Source: Isoetes taiwanensis (Eukaryota; Streptophyta; Lycopodiopsida; Isoetales; Isoetaceae). From it: DNA of 64,000 bases. Position 1 is the first letter of the stretch. Each line of letters starts with the position of its first letter. The notes below the pieces were generated by a model. That model was not told where the DNA came from. It saw nothing but the letters and a program-made list of their open reading frames with translations, and made no database searches. The position numbers and the translations under genes were made by a program. The stretch lies in the NCBI GenBank assembly GCA_021234155.1, contig JAJEKV010000098.1, positions 3,811,699 to 3,875,698 of the forward strand, in the 5' to 3' direction. Of the stretch, positions 55,125 through 64,000 are shown in pieces.

Positions 55125-56515
55125 ATGGTCTTCCCAAGACCTCGCTTTGATGAATTGGCTTTGTGGCCGAGGACTGTGGCCGCCATCCATCCGAAAGTTA
55201 GAGTTGATTACTACAATAGACGAAGGATGGCTAGACTTCCACTCAACTCTCATGAAAGACGCTGAAAGAGCTTTTGGGCCTCGAATGATAGAGCTAGAAC
55301 CTGGAAAGGGTGATTCTGAAAGGTATGCCTGGATAGATGGCAATGTATCTCGCACAACTGGAAATATGATTCATGTGGTATAACTAGTCCTCGCTTGAGA
55401 GAGGCTCTAAAAGATAAGGCTGTTGCATGGAATACAACTTGGATTAATCGAAAGCTTAGAAAGAAAATTTATCAACCCCCTTACCTGGTTAAGAAAGTGT
55501 TGGCACAAATTATTAGAGCCAAAGTCCTGGTGAGACTGATAAAGAGTGGAAAAAAAGAAAAAGGGCAGATGCTAAGACTATATGGTTTGCAATGGTAGAT
55601 TCCTCTCACAGGACTAGAATTGGTATAGGAACATATGGAACGGTGTTCAAATGCAATATCTTGGATTCTAGTTTTCTTAAAGACGAACCCTATTGTGTTA
55701 AATTTCAGAATGATGATGTGCGGTTAGGTACTGCGAGGTCCGATGTGATAGTAAAGGCCATGATGAAAAATATGAGGGAGAGGCAAATGCAGGTTAGACA
55801 TGGCTCTATCATACGCTGCATTAGTCGTACACTGGATTGGAAAGAGCATGGTTGATATTTTCTTATTGGAATGGGGGTTCTTGTGCATCTCTTTTTGTCC
55901 ATCATGGAGATAATGAGTTTGTGAGGCATGCATTTAAAAGATTAGGGTATAAGCCTAATGTGAAGGTCGATGTATTTAAGCTCGAGCAACGGAGGAAGCA
56001 AGAGTTATATGTTGCTCGAAGAGTGGGTGATCTAACTATGTCGTTTTTAAGCGGCTTGCTTAAGCTTGATAAAGAGCACCATTTACACATAGACTTGCAC
56101 CCGGGCAGTGTCTTGCTTCATTTTGACTTTGGGAAAAAGAAAGGATGCACGGACCCCAAGGCTATTTATATTGGTATCTGAGATTGGGGAGAAGAAAGGC
56201 TAATAGGTGAGCCAGTTGAAGTGAAGCGGTGGGTATACAAAGGCATGGATGGTGCTGGCAAAAAGGCCATTGAGAATGAAAGACTTGCCTATCCGTACAT
56301 GCATGATGATTTGTATTAGGGTCCCAAAAGAGATGGAACTAAGATGATGGCTGCAAGGGTCGATTTCGACCTCTTAGGGGCAGCCTACTTTATCTATTAC
56401 CTTGCTGATTTTGCACGCAAGCATTGTTTCTTAGAGGCTATGGGTACTACTAAACAAAGCCAGAGGTTTCGAAACATGTGCGATTATTTGAAGCAATCGT
56501 GTGCGAATCCCTAAT
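55125..56515 (+). pseudogene. Element B protein-kinase-like gene
   Basis: Best-preserved kinase copy. A possible start at 55125 gives MVFPRPRFDELALWPRTVAA, then after a shift LELITTIDEGWLDFHSTLMK and NVSRTTGNMIHVV. The kinase domain has IGIGTYGTVFK (Gly-rich loop, about 55610-55645), PYCVKFQNDD (VxK lysine), LYVARRVGDLTMSFLSGLLK, HLHIDLHPGSVLLHF (catalytic HxD, with Ser where Asn is usual), DWGEERL in place of DFG (a TGA precedes it at about 56180), YPYMHDDLY at the APE position, and VDFDLLGAAYFIYYLA-like text. It ends CDYLKQSCANP-stop near 56512. At least three frameshifts or stops disable it. It might phosphorylate proteins if intact, but the target is unknown. Confidence 0.75.
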
Positions 56516-56929
56516 ACGCCAACAAGGCACTAACAAGTTTGATTCCAACCAGCTACTTAACACCATGCGGAGCACTTGAATGCTCTCCAACACATTGCAC
56601 AAGACCCCAAAAGGAATCGATTGGATTCCTCAAGTTGGGTTAGATGCACGATCTTGTCCAAGTTGGACCAAGTCACGCTTTAGCGTGCCATTTATGAGCT
56701 CTCTCTTGTATGCTATCCTAAAAGTAAAAAATTGATTGATTGAACAATTGCTTTAGACACATTTAATAAAACATCCTTGGCATTTTATATATTAGTTTTC
56801 GGCAGAATTTGATTTCTTTTATAATTTATAAGTTATATTGAGTTGTTTTTATTTTGTGCGCTAACATAAAGCGTATCTTGCAAAAATTGAACAAACAACT
56901 TACTTATAAACCGTACCAAACAAAAGTAT

Positions 56930-57740
56930 GTCTCAACAACCGTCTCGTCTCATCAAAGAGACTATTTCTCGAAGAAGAGAAGGGGCTGATCAACTTCTCC
57001 TTCATCCTCTTTGAGAACTCCAGACGGCTTTGTATTTCCTTCTCTACCTACATATATGGAGGTTAGAGCTGCAACGCAGTGAGCGGAGGAACATGCTAGA
57101 ACAAATGAAGCGCTGCAAAGAGAGTTGTTTGTGGTTGAGACAATGGCGAAATTGGCCAGAAAGAAGGTGCCACAATTACAGGTTCATGGAGTTGCATGTG
57201 ACATGGGCTCAGTTGTTCACCCGCAAAGGCCGATTACGAGGATGTTAAGGTTAATTTAGACGCCAAACAGTTTGATGCCATTGGCCAAGCAGAGAGAGCG
57301 GTAGTAAGTATAAAGCATAATGCGATTACAAGATCCCCGGAAGTCCGAGCTTAAGCTTTGGAGAGATTGGTCCAAATGAAAAGAACGATGATAAAAAATC
57401 ATGAATTCAGCAAGACGTTTGCCAAGCAAGTGTATTATGAGATTGTGAAGGGGGAGCCCAGAATTATGCTAGCGAAAATGGAAGTAAGGAAAGCGGTAGT
57501 GGCGCAATAAGAGAGTGAAGCAGATGAATGATTCCCGGAAGCGCCTTGGGTGATGAACCCGAACTATAACTTATTTGCTCCCGCATGCTATAAAACCGTT
57601 AAAAGTGGCGGGGGGTTGCGGCAGAAAAGTAAAGGGACCAAGAGGCAGATCTCAAGGCTCAGTTAGAAAATGAAAGAAGTCAAAATCTTACTCAGTCAAA
57701 GGAGAACTTGTGCTTAAAAGACCGTGCGAATGCTCATGAC
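56930..57740 (+). pseudogene. Element B ORF2, first copy
   Basis: Decayed relative of element A ORF2 and of the copy at 59620. Recognisable pieces are the ITEVHGVACDMG-equivalent region around 57170-57220, LDAKQFDAI near 57260, KTFAKQVYYEIVKGEP near 57412-57456 and a TITYLLP-like segment near 57567. Many frameshifts. Function unknown. Confidence 0.5.
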
Positions 57741-57744
57741 AAGC

Positions 57745-58790
57745 TGTTGTCGCACGTTTAGTACGATGATGGGTATTATAATGCATTTTAACGTATTAAT
57801 ACCATGCATACCTCTCATTTAAAAAAGTACTTTAAATACATTTTTGGAATTATAAAATACTTATTAAATAATGAAAATAATGCACTTTTATGTACAGTAC
57901 ATTAAGTACTTTCCCTGTAATTTTTAGAACTATTATTTGTTGTATTGCGGTTGAAATAGTTGCAATAACAACTAATATGAAGAACTTCAAGTTTTAAATA
58001 TCAATTAGAATATATTACTCTAGAAAAATTAAGTATTTCAAAGTTTTCAATCCAAAATATGTCTATTTAAGAGTTATATATATTATAGTTTGCAATCTAC
58101 ACCCACGTATTAAATAAATTTAAGCAAATTGCTGCTCATTTGTTTTGCATCCGAAGCTATTAATTGTTGTCGACCTCCGTATTTCTTTTCTTCGGCATGA
58201 ATGCTGGCTACCCAAGTATTAAGGAGAAGATCCTCCCCGCCATGACAAAAAGAAGAAAGGTGGGTCTGCATCTTCCATCTCCATTCGATTCTATGGTCGA
58301 GGTAAGAAAGGGCTAAACGCAGAGGTTTTGGGTTTTTATTTGCAAGAAGATTGGGTTTTTTTTTTTTTATTTTTTATTTTTTATTTTTTATTTTTATTTT
58401 TAACTACAATTCAATTTTCCTAATGTCTAAAAGTCTACTAATGTCCCTTTTTACTCCTATTCTATAATATATAATAATGTATTTTCCTAATGTATAATTT
58501 TACCAATTCTATTGGTCTAATGTCATTTGGATACTTTTTTTAAAGTATCGATATATAACTGTGACTAAATAATATATTAAGCAATGCAATTAATAAAACA
58601 AGAGCTCATTTGACCTCGTCAACTTATAGGCATAGTCATGTATAGTACCGTGAGGAAGGTAACGGCGGTATGCAAACATAAAATACAAGTACGTAAACGA
58701 CAATAATGACAAGATGGTCGCAAAATAGCAGGACACAAAGAATCTGACTTAAAAATTTGGGTAGGAAAATACGGTTGAGGGTAGATAATG
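57745..58790. other. AT-rich non-coding part of element B unit 1
   Basis: No gene. It contains a T-rich run at about 58348-58402 and ends at the duplication junction. The same sequence recurs, split by LINE-E, at about 60470-60759 and 62637-63424. Confidence 0.7.
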
Positions 58791-58799
58791 ATTTGCACC

Positions 58800-59230
58800 C
58801 ACCAAGGTGTTGCTTCATTTTGACTTTGGGAAAAAGAAAGGATGCACCCACCCCAAGGCTATTTATATTGGTATCCGAGATTGGGGAGAAGAAAGGCTAA
58901 TAGGTGAGCCGGTTGAAGTGAAGCTTGGGTATACAAAGGTGTGGATGGTGCCGGCAAAAGGCCATTGAGAATGAAAGACTTGCCTATCCGGTACATGCAT
59001 GATGATTTGTATTGGGGTCCCAAAAGAGATGGAACTAAGATGATGGTCGCAAGGGTCGATTTCGACCTCTTAGGGTCGACCTACTTTTATCTATTACCTT
59101 GCTGATTTTGGCACGCAAGCATTGTTTCTTAGAGGCTATGGGTACTACTAAACAAAGCCAGAGGTTTCAAACATGTGCATTATTTGAAGAATCGGGTACT
59201 GAATCCCTAATAATGCCATAAAGGGCACAC
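58800..59230 (+). pseudogene. Element B kinase-like gene, duplicated 3' part
   Basis: Starts inside the catalytic loop region at LLHFDFGKKKGCTHPKAIYI and reads GIRDWGEERL, where the upstream copy has a stop. It continues to the C-terminal region. The N-lobe and catalytic Asp are absent because of the duplication breakpoint, so it could not be active. Confidence 0.75.
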
Positions 59231-59619
59231 AAGTTTGATCCGAACCGACTCATCGAACACCATGGAGCACTTGGAACCGCTCTCCAACACATTTAAGACC
59301 CCAATTGAATCGATTGGATTCCCTCAAGTTGGAGTTAGATGCACGATCTTGACCAAGTTGGACAAGTCAACTTAGTGTGCCATTTATGAGAGCTCTCTTG
59401 TATGCTATCCTAAAAGTCAAAAAAAAATTGATTGATTGAACAATTGCTTTTAGACACATTTAATAAAACATCCTTGGCATTTTATATATTAGTTTTCGTT
59501 GCACTTGATTTCTTTTATAATTTATAAGTTATATTATGCTTGTTTTTTATTTTGTGCGCTTAACATAAAGCGTATTCAAAAACTTGAACAAACAACTTAC
59601 TTATAAACCGTGCCAAACA

Positions 59620-60430
59620 AAAAGTATGTCTCAACAACCGAGTACGCCTCATCGATGAGACTATTTCTCGCCAAAGAAGAGAAGGGGCGATTAACTTCTC
59701 CTTCACGCCCTCTTTGAGAACTCCCGTGACGGCTTTGTATTTCCTTCTCTACCTACATTATCTGGAGGTTAGGGCTGCAGCCATTCTGAGCGAGGAACAT
59801 GCTAGAACAAAGGAAGCACGCAAGAGAGTTGTCGAGGTTGAGACAATGGCGAAATTGGTAGGGAAAGAAGGTGCCACAATTATAGAGGTTCACGGAGTTG
59901 CATGTGACATGGGCCCAGTTGTTACCCCCGCGAAGGGCGTCTTAAGGATGTGAAGGCTAATTTAGACGCCAAACAATTTGATGATGATTGGCCAAGGGAG
60001 AGCAGTAAGTATAAAGCATACTACTTACAAGATCCCTCAAGTCCGAAAGCTAAAGCTTTGGAGATTGGTCAAGTGAAAAGAAACGATGATAAAAAATCAT
60101 GAATTGAAGATGTTTGCCAAGCAAGTGTGTATTATGATTGTGAAGGGGAGCCCGTAAATTATACTAGCGTAAAATGGAAGTAAGGAAGCCAGAGTGGTGG
60201 CAAATAAGAAGAGTGAAGCGGCATGAATGATTCGAAAAGAGCCTTGGATGATGAACCCAGAACTATAACTTATTTGCTCCCGGATGCTATAAAACTATTA
60301 AAAGTGGCAGGGTTTCAAAGCAAAGTTGGATCAAGAGGCGCATCTCAAAATTTCGGTTAGAAAATGAAAGAAGTCAAAATCTTACTTGGGCCAAAAGGAG
60401 AACTTGTGCTTAAAAAAATGCTCATGACAA
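59620..60430 (+). pseudogene. Element B ORF2, second copy
   Basis: The frame at 59714-59953 reads VRAAAILSEEHARTKEARKR...GATIIEVHGVACDMGPVVTP...AKGVL. Shifted frames then give DVKANLDAKQFDDDWPRE, SKYKAYYLQDPSSPKAKALE, GEPVNYTSVKWK and RTITYLLPDAIKLLKVAGFQ. This is the clearest copy of the ORF2 protein. The N-terminal half is predicted helical and charged. No catalytic motif was recognised. Confidence 0.6.
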
Positions 60431-60759
60431 ATGCTCATTGTCAAGTCAATTTATACAATATGGGTATTATATGTACTTAATGTATTAATCTCAGATGCAT
60501 ACCCTCTCATTTAAAAGTAATTTAAATACATTTTTGGAATTATAAAATACTTATTAAATACGTAAAATCGTTGCTTTTATGTACAATTTTGTTAAATTAC
60601 TTCCTATAATTTTTTAGAAATATTATTTCTTGTATTGGCTTGAAATAGTTGCAATAACAACTAATATGAAGAACTTCAGTTTTAAATAATCAATTAGAAT
60701 ATATTACTCTAGAAAATTAAGTATTTCTCAAAGTTTTAAATCCAAAATATGTCTATTTA

Positions 60760-62636
60760 ATTTAATTTAATTTATGTCTATTATTGCTCTCCTTGGGCCT
60801 TTAGAGGGGAGCCCAAAACGAGCTATTTACATCTTTAATGATAATAAGAAGGATCGGTGTGTGTCCACCTCTTCGATATGATCCCGTTATATGGGTGGCA
60901 ATGTTAACAATGAGTAAAAATCATGTGTTTGTATACCATAGCTCTCTTATATGCATAAGCCGAACATTGCAAGAGTGCATGACACTCATCTTCTACACTA
61001 CCGATGAACATAATTTGCGCATTCTTTCTTGGGGATCCCAACCATCTCCCGTTTTCACCTCCGATACGTGAACTCGCTAAATCGGGCAATAATCGGGCTA
61101 CGTGATCCGGAGATATCGAATTTAGATATCCCCACTTACGTATTACGTGAGATGATTAATATTCATCTTATCTTCGCATCATCCGGGACCTGGATTCAAA
61201 CCATAAAAGCGTTCAAAGTGCCGACTTTTCCAAAGGGCTCTTGCACCGCTTTTTATCACTCGGCCAATTCGGATCGGATAGACCCCATTCACTTTCAGAC
61301 TTCGCAGAAATCTTCATCCACCGGTTGTTCGAGAAATGCATAGCTTGGAAAGAAAGCAACTACCAAAAATAGGTAGAAATGACACAAAAGTGACATTTAT
61401 GCTTTCTTTTTTATGGAGCATAAACGCATTTTTTGTGCTATTTATGACGCCAGTGCTCCTCAAATGGCACAAAAAGTGACATTTATGCTTGCGTAAGCAT
61501 AAATGTCACCCCTTGCCATTTCTACCTATTTTTGTAGTAGTGAAGGCATTCCGATGTTTGTTCTTTAAGTCTATTCACGAAAAATTCATCGAGTGAAACA
61601 AATACTAAGCTCAAGTGGGAGTATCCGACTTACACGCTAGCATGATGGCATAAGAGTCTGAAGCTTTTATCCCAAGTTCTTCCCCGCAAAATATTTTTTC
61701 GGGACGGATTCTATGTGACACCATAGCCTGGAGGATGTACTGACCCCAAATGGGCACGCCTATATAGCAAGACCTGCTTGAACCAAAGATTTAAACAATG
61801 CTTTTTTAGGCCCCATTCCTACCAACGCACCTTATTGGGATCTTACAAGCATGTTTGTCAAGGTCTTTTTCTCCCAAACCCCTTTCTCTTCACACATTCC
61901 TTCCAATTATATTTTGCTTGAAAATCACGCTGGGTACCTAGCACTCAATGCTCTAATTCCCGCTTCTGATAAGTGAATTTCGGTCTATCCCTCGTTTAAC
62001 AACCTCATGATCTTGGATTTTGAAATGTTTACCTTCATTTGTTTTGTTGCACAAAATGATTCTAGGGTCCAAGTGTTCCCTGTAGCTGCGCTCTTCTTAC
62101 TTGCCGTCAAGACCACATCGCCAAGATACAAATGTTGGATGATGTATGCACCTAGCTTTGTACCGCACCCTGATCGTGCCTTCAAACTGAACCTCCAGCT
62201 TCATCAATGAAGATCCCAAACAAGGTTGGAGACAATGGCAGCCCGTTTAACGCCAATTGTACTTTCTTCACTCGTGTATTTCATTCGTGGGAGAGTTTGA
62301 TCAGCACTCCGAGTAGAGTTGGGAACCGGCCTCCATCTCATGTGGGACTCCCTATTTGGGGCCATTCTTTTCACCTAATCCACTGGGACCGACAAATGCT
62401 TTAGTAAAAATAATGAAAGCAATATAGAGCGCCGCGTTTGGGGATTTGGCCTTTTCTATGAGCACCACGAAGAAAGTGAGCCGCATGGTCCAAGGTGCTA
62501 TGCCTTCTCCCCCCAATCCTGCCCACAATGAGAGCTTACCATTATCTTCGGCCCAAGAGCTCAATCTGTTTCCATCAGACCGCCAAGCACTTTTTGCAAA
62601 TGTGCTTCCTATTAAAAATGGTTCTGTAATTAGTCA
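60760..62636 (-). mobile_element. LINE-E fragment inserted in element B unit 2
   Basis: Minus strand. RT N-terminal text IAFIIFTKAFVGPSGL (FTKAFD motif altered) lies at 62352-62564, a catalytic box changed to YLGD at about 62117-62128 (QHLYLGDVVLTAS), and a zinc region (ENGRWLGSPRK, GSVEDECHALLQCSAY) at 60904-61089. A (TTAAT)n-like tail at 60757-60774 marks the 3' end. CTATTTA at 60753-60759 and 62637-62643 is a likely target duplication, and the empty site is visible in unit 1 near 58068. It is related to the LINE-D family by its zinc region. Confidence 0.75.
61357..61542. mobile_element. 186-bp CACTA-like MITE inside LINE-E
   Basis: The left end CAACTACCAAAAATAGGTAG matches the complement of the right end, CACTACTACAAAAATAGGTA. 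The arms continue through GAAATG and GTGACATTTATGCTT. The 3-bp repeat AAG flanks it at 61354-61356 and 61543-61545. CACTA-type ends with a 3-bp target duplication identify a non-autonomous CACTA (CMC) element. No coding capacity. Confidence 0.85.
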
Positions 62637-62924
62637 CTATTTAGGTTATATATTTATAGTTTGCAATCTACACCCAATGTACAAATAAATTTAAGTAATT
62701 GTTGCTCATTTGTTGCATCCTAAAGCTATTAATTGTTGCTGACCTCGTATTTCTTTCACGGGCATGAATGCAAGCCATCTTGAAGTATTAAGGAGAAGAT
62801 CCGCCTCCCCGCCATGACACAAAACAAGAAGAAAAGGTGGGTCTCAGTCTCCATCTCCATTCGATTCTATTTGGGAGTAAGAAAAGGGCTAAACGCAGAG
62901 GTTTTGGATTTTTATTTGCAAGAA

Positions 62925-62963
62925 GATTGGTTTTTTATTTTTATTTTTTATTTTTATTTTTTT

Positions 62964-63008
<45 letters not shown>

Positions 63009-63075
63009 ATTTTTATTTTTTTTTTTTATTTTTTTTTATTTTATTTTTTTTTTTATTTTTATTTTTATTCCTCCT
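62925..63075. repeat. T-rich (TTTTTA)n run in element B unit 2
   Basis: Irregular TTTTTA/TTTTA units over about 150 bases; the corresponding run in unit 1 (58348-58402) is shorter. Phe-rich open frames over it are artefacts. Confidence 0.95.
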
Positions 63076-63424
63076 AATGTCCCTTTTACTCTATTCTATA
63101 ATATATAATAATGTATTTTCCTAATGTATAATTTTACCAATTCTATTGGTCTAATGTCATTTGATACTTTTTAAAGCACGATATTATACGACTGCATATA
63201 TTAATATGTTAAATGCAATGATTAATAAAACAAGAGCTCATTTTGACCCCACAACTTATGTGCATAGTACGTATAGTCGCGGAGGAAGGTACGGACGCGT
63301 TATGCAAACATAAAATATCGAATGCAACGTGAACGACACTAATGACAAGATGTTGCGAAAATAGCGCACCGCGAAGAATCGCCTGCGCCTTTTTAGGGAA
63401 AATGCGTTGTTGAGGGTAGATAAT

Positions 63425-63962
63425 GAACATATGCGGTTGACGGAGCCTTAGATTCTGATCCCTTAGAGTCTCAAGGGGCGGGGTATTGCATACCTCCCTC
63501 AGAATACCTATATATGAGAGCCAAGAGAGCCATTCCTCGCCGCTAAAATTACTCCTCGCTATTCTAAGAACTCCTTAATCGCTCAACTAAAGGCCAACAT
63601 GTATATATGCAGTTAGGAGCTCACTACGCATATGTTACATACATTTTCGCCTGAAAGGAAGGAAGGAAGGACAAGAACCTATAGGTCTCAAAAAACCGGT
63701 AGGAATCCCAAAGGTCTAAAAACTCGGGAAGGAGTAATCTCACTTCACATAATGCAGCATCCCAGTTGAACATAAAACCCACCTCAAAGGCGTAATTTCC
63801 CAAAGAATTATGTTGACTCAACCCTAGAAGTTGTTTAACCACGAAAATTTCGATCTTGGGAAATGTTTTTTTTTTTTTTGACGTGATATACTTCAATTCT
63901 TTCAGATTCTTTTGAATAATAAGTATTGCATATAAAATATATCTTTGATATTGAACCTATCC
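63425..63962. other. Element B right end region
   Basis: Holds a remnant of ORF3's N-terminal part near 63440-63530 and sequence alignable with element A at about 25690-25960, then the right inverted end. A minus-strand open frame of 90 codons at 63624-63896 shows no motif and is probably incidental. Confidence 0.6.
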
Positions 63963-64000
63963 TATTCATATCCTGGATTTACGTGCTTGGGATGTCATAA

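Larger units (their letters stand above)
56093..63424 (+). repeat. Internal tandem duplication of element B
   Basis: Unit 1 (56093-58790) and unit 2 (58791-63424) align along their length: kinase end, ORF2, AT-rich tract, a T-rich run and the GAGGGTAGATAATGA end. Both starts share TTGCACCC, suggesting microhomology at the breakpoint. Unit 2 is longer because it contains the LINE-E insert (60760-62636). Many small indels distinguish the units, so the duplication is not recent. Confidence 0.85.
53724..63962 (+). mobile_element. Element B: second ~10.2-kb kinase-carrying DNA element
   Basis: The left end GGATAGGTTCTATCAT (53724) mirrors the right end, whose complement reads GGATAGGTTCAATATC (ending 63962). 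The 11-mer TATTCATATCC lies at 53711-53721 and 63963-63973, with two unmatched bases (AA) at the left junction; this is probably the target duplication. The element shares left and right end regions and the kinase and ORF2 genes with element A. Its 3' half is tandemly duplicated (56093-58790 and 58791-63424), and the second unit contains LINE-E. No transposase was recognised, so B is probably non-autonomous or decayed. Confidence 0.78.

Noticed and set aside
62814-63124. Phe-rich membrane-like open frames
   Set aside because: Translation of the T-rich run.

Overview
The window is nuclear DNA from a land plant with a large, repeat-rich genome. The one gene that looks intact is a plant-type p300/CBP acetyltransferase (HAC family) with short GT-AG introns. 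Nearly everything else is transposable elements and pseudogenes, most of them nested. The mix of old LINEs, long AG/TC arrays and large multi-gene DNA elements would suit a fern or another non-flowering land plant, but the sequence alone does not settle this. I see no rRNA, tRNA, CRISPR array or prokaryotic feature.

Layout. (1) 1-8552: HAC gene, + strand, 15 coding exons, about 1692 residues. (2) About 11.0-14.4 kb and 30.5-30.9 kb: one decayed LINE (LINE-A) split twice. A 1.44-kb hAT-like element sits at 12210-13653 in its ORF1, and a 16.0-kb insertion sits at 14449-30478 in its endonuclease. In both places the reading frame rejoins exactly when the insert and one target-site copy are removed. 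(3) Inside the 16-kb insertion are a 10.4-kb DNA element (element A, 16122-26487), a 1.09-kb element with perfect 39-bp inverted ends (27038-28124), and a broken F-box/CW/SNF2 helicase gene (28125-29775). (4) 31.5-39.1 kb: two more + strand LINE remnants (B and C); LINE-C is split by a retroposed sequence with a 15-bp target duplication. (5) 39.1-49.2 kb: four minus-strand copies of one LINE family (D1-D4), each bordered by AG microsatellite. (6) 49.8-53.7 kb: a long compound microsatellite, a Ty3/gypsy integrase scrap and a subtilase pseudogene. (7) 53724-63962: element B, a second copy of the element A family, with an internal tandem duplication; one duplicate holds a LINE fragment, which in turn holds a 186-bp CACTA-like MITE.

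The most unusual content is the pair of ~10.3-kb elements A and B. They share inverted ends (GGATAGGTTC...), similar subterminal regions, a protein-kinase-like gene with DWG in place of DFG, and a second conserved gene of unknown function in the same order. Element A also has a RING-like third reading frame, an opposite-strand hAT/DUF659 transposase remnant, and a cluster of eight long imperfect hairpins (21122-22726). I do not recognise this family. All copies of its genes here carry frameshifts or stops.
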